A stretch of DNA of 7,176 nt. Source: Bacteroidales bacterium (GTDB taxonomy: Bacteria > Bacteroidota > Bacteroidia > Bacteroidales > Muribaculaceae). The position numbers were made by a program, and so were the translations under genes. Positions within the stretch are counted from its first letter, which is position 1; each line of letters starts with the position of its first letter. The notes under the pieces are model-generated. The model was not told the origin of the DNA. It made no database searches and was given only the letters and a program-made list of their open reading frames with translations. Positions 6,534 to 7,176 of this stretch are shown one piece after another. The stretch covers positions 1 to 7,176 of the forward strand of contig CAAFXX010000305.1 in NCBI GenBank assembly GCA_900767075.1, written 5' to 3'.

Positions 6534-6631
6534 GACTTAATACCCACGACGACTTAATACACTGACTGATTACAATGCTACATGCCAAAGGCATCTCCCT
6601 ACAAATCAACACACCTGAAGTATGCAATATG

Positions 6632-6639
6632 CAAATTTA
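6632..6639 (-). promoter_or_regulatory. Possible -7 promoter box facing the DUF4861 gene
   Basis: TAAATTTG on the minus strand fits TAnnTTTG exactly, but no convincing -33 element lies 19-21 bases upstream. If used, it would give a leader of about 250 bases containing both REP-like hairpins. No better-matching box lies closer to the DUF4861 start, although an AT-rich TATATAAT stretch at about 6410-6420 is an alternative. Confidence 0.3.
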
Positions 6640-6700
6640 GATAAAATCCATGAGATTATGGGTCTGGCGGCGTAAAAATTGACAAAAACCATTCATTCTG

Positions 6701-6734
6701 ACAACTGCTGATAATGCTAATTATCGGAAGTTGT
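6701..6734. other. Imperfect 34-nt hairpin
   Basis: ACAACT (6701-6706) pairs with AGTTGT (6729-6734) and GATAAT (6710-6715) pairs with ATTATC (6720-6725), with C-G and T-G pairs and one G-A mismatch between them and a GCTA loop. A run of six A follows on the plus strand, so on the minus strand the T-run precedes the stem, the wrong order for a terminator there. Purpose unknown; a protein-binding dyad is possible. Confidence 0.4.
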
Positions 6735-6865
6735 AAAAAAGGAAGGGTTATGTATGAGTTTCGACAACGGTGTGATTTTGACACTTATAAAAGGCTGTAA
6801 ATGTTAAAAAAGGGCATTAAAGGCATGTAGGGATAAAAATTATTTTTAATATTGATAAAAAGTTG

Positions 6866-6873
6866 TAATTTTG
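6866..6873 (+). promoter_or_regulatory. Plus-strand promoter-like box 1 (TAATTTTG)
   Basis: An exact TAnnTTTG match. TTTT at 6843-6846 sits 19 bases upstream in the -33 position (one mismatch from TTTG). Transcription would begin near 6880 and read through the competing stems at 6885-6963 toward the gene at 7138. Confidence 0.45.
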
Positions 6874-6884
6874 TCAAATGTTGT

Positions 6885-6963
6885 CGGCTTCGCAAAAGCC
6901 GCTGCCACAAAGCGGCGAGCCATGTGTGTCGATTTCCGCAGAACCGCGTAAAATACGGCTTTT
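6885..6963 (+). other. Segment with mutually exclusive stems, possible structured leader or small RNA
   Basis: CGGCTT (6885-6890) pairs with AAGCCG (6896-6901). GCCGCT (6898-6903) pairs with AGCGGC (6911-6916), overlapping the first stem. AAAAGCCG (6894-6901) can also pair over 8 bp with CGGCTTTT (6956-6963). All three compete for the same central bases. The segment is GC-richer than its flanks and lies just after promoter-like box 1. This is what one would expect of a switching leader or small RNA, but repeats of a short word could produce it by accident. Confidence 0.35.
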
Positions 6964-7020
6964 GATAAATTTTACCGCATTTGTAACAAATATTATCCCC
7001 TCCCGCGTGCCTGGAATGGA

Positions 7021-7028
7021 TAATTTTG
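7021..7028 (+). promoter_or_regulatory. Plus-strand promoter-like box 2 (TAATTTTG)
   Basis: A second exact copy of the same box, about 117 bases before the ATG at 7138. No TTTG is present at the usual -33 spacing. Its right flank (CAGTCAA) resembles that of box 1 (TCAA). It would give a leader of roughly 100 bases for the downstream gene. Confidence 0.45.
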
Positions 7029-7137
7029 CAGTCAACGTTAACCAAGGATGAATTATGCGTTCTCCTATCCTCAATTCATCGATACAAAATAGAAGGATAC
7101 AACGACTAACAAACTATATCAAATAACAATTACAACC

Positions 7138-7176
7138 ATGACTAACATTCATGAATTAGCATTACCGGAAAAGAAG
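7138..7176 (+). CDS. Start of an unidentified protein, cut off by the window end
   Basis: ATG at 7138-7140 opens a frame that stays open for all 13 remaining codons (MTNIHELALPEKK). It is preceded by an A/C-rich, Shine-Dalgarno-free leader (AAATAACAATTACAACC) typical of Bacteroidetes starts, and by promoter-like boxes at 6866 and 7021. Thirteen residues are too few to assign a family. The coding call rests on the leader and context rather than on the protein. Confidence 0.55.
   Translation, partial: MTNIHELALPEKK

Larger units (their letters stand above)
6436..6560. repeat. Mirrored REP-like element with duplicated hairpin arms
   Basis: Two related units face opposite ways around a 20-bp centre (6491-6510). 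Read outward from the centre, each unit is a 10-bp hairpin with a GGTT-ACA-AACC top, then a linker beginning GACT, then a second copy of its own 3' arm plus linker. On the right the repeated unit is CCCACGACGACTTAATA, 17 bp, at 6526-6542 and 6543-6559. On the left (plus strand) it is TGCAGTCCTTGCGGG, 15 bp, at 6446-6460 and 6461-6475, plus a degenerate third piece at 6436-6445. The layout recalls REP/BIME elements mobilised by TnpA_REP (RAYT) transposases, but no such gene is in the window. Confidence 0.75.
6374..7137. other. 764-bp non-coding region between divergent genes
   Basis: This AT-rich gap separates the minus-strand DUF4861 gene from the plus-strand gene starting at 7138. No open frame in it looks like a real protein. 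It contains a mirrored pair of repeat-flanked hairpins (6436-6560), a small ATGCC-AAA-GGCAT hairpin (6582-6594), a promoter-like box facing DUF4861 (6632-6639), an imperfect hairpin (6701-6734), an A/T-rich tract without evident structure (about 6735-6860), two plus-strand promoter-like boxes, and a GC-richer segment with competing stems (6885-6963). Confidence 0.75.

Noticed and set aside
6430..6627. 65-residue minus-strand open frame
   Set aside because: It consists of the REP-like repeats translated through; the repeat structure explains the sequence better than coding does.
6785..7074. Minus-strand open frames of 86 and 66 residues
   Set aside because: They overlap each other in different frames in a region with promoter boxes and stems on the other strand. 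Neither has a recognisable domain or a minus-strand promoter that I can see.

Overview
This window looks like a contig end from a Bacteroidales genome, most plausibly Muribaculaceae or a relative. The clues are promoter boxes of the Bacteroidetes TAnnTTTG type, A-rich leaders without Shine-Dalgarno sequences, a DUF4861-type secreted protein, a lipoprotein, and isoprenoid and TatD proteins that read like Bacteroides homologues. The family assignment is inferred from remembered protein motifs, not from a search. Coding parts are GC-rich and the long intergenic regions are AT-rich.

Layout. Bases 1-22 are not biological: they match the 3' end of the Illumina read-1 adapter, so the contig is untrimmed and its first gene is cut off by the assembly. 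Bases 23-303 (+) encode the C-terminal end of an RCK/TrkA-C protein, probably a CPA2-type cation:proton antiporter. It converges on a minus-strand block, and the 214-bp gap between them is an elaborate palindromic repeat made of CCAGAG/CTCTGG words and a 36-bp tandem unit. The minus-strand block, in transcription order, is: DUF4861 secreted protein (6373-5123), small lipoprotein (5012-4392, with a good promoter of its own), short-chain polyprenyl diphosphate synthase (4286-3318), TatD-family metal-dependent hydrolase (3294-2512), and a Na+/H+ exchanger-type membrane protein with a C-terminal Usp-like region (2521-518). The last three genes are tightly packed (23-bp gap, then a short overlap) and probably form one operon.

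From 6374 to 7137 no convincing gene is present, but the region is rich in structure. It holds a mirrored pair of REP-like hairpins, each followed by a duplicated copy of its own 3' arm (6436-6560), an imperfect 34-nt hairpin (6701-6734), two plus-strand TAATTTTG promoter-like boxes (6866 and 7021), and a GC-richer segment with several mutually exclusive stems (6885-6963). A plus-strand gene begins at 7138 and runs off the window after 13 codons.

The most notable observations are the mirrored hairpin/duplicated-arm element, the palindromic 36-bp repeat ending almost at a stop codon, the apparent loss of the expected ion-binding Asp in the antiporter-like protein, and the adapter contamination. 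I see no clear defence, CRISPR or mobile-gene system. The most likely undescribed elements here are the non-coding repeats.
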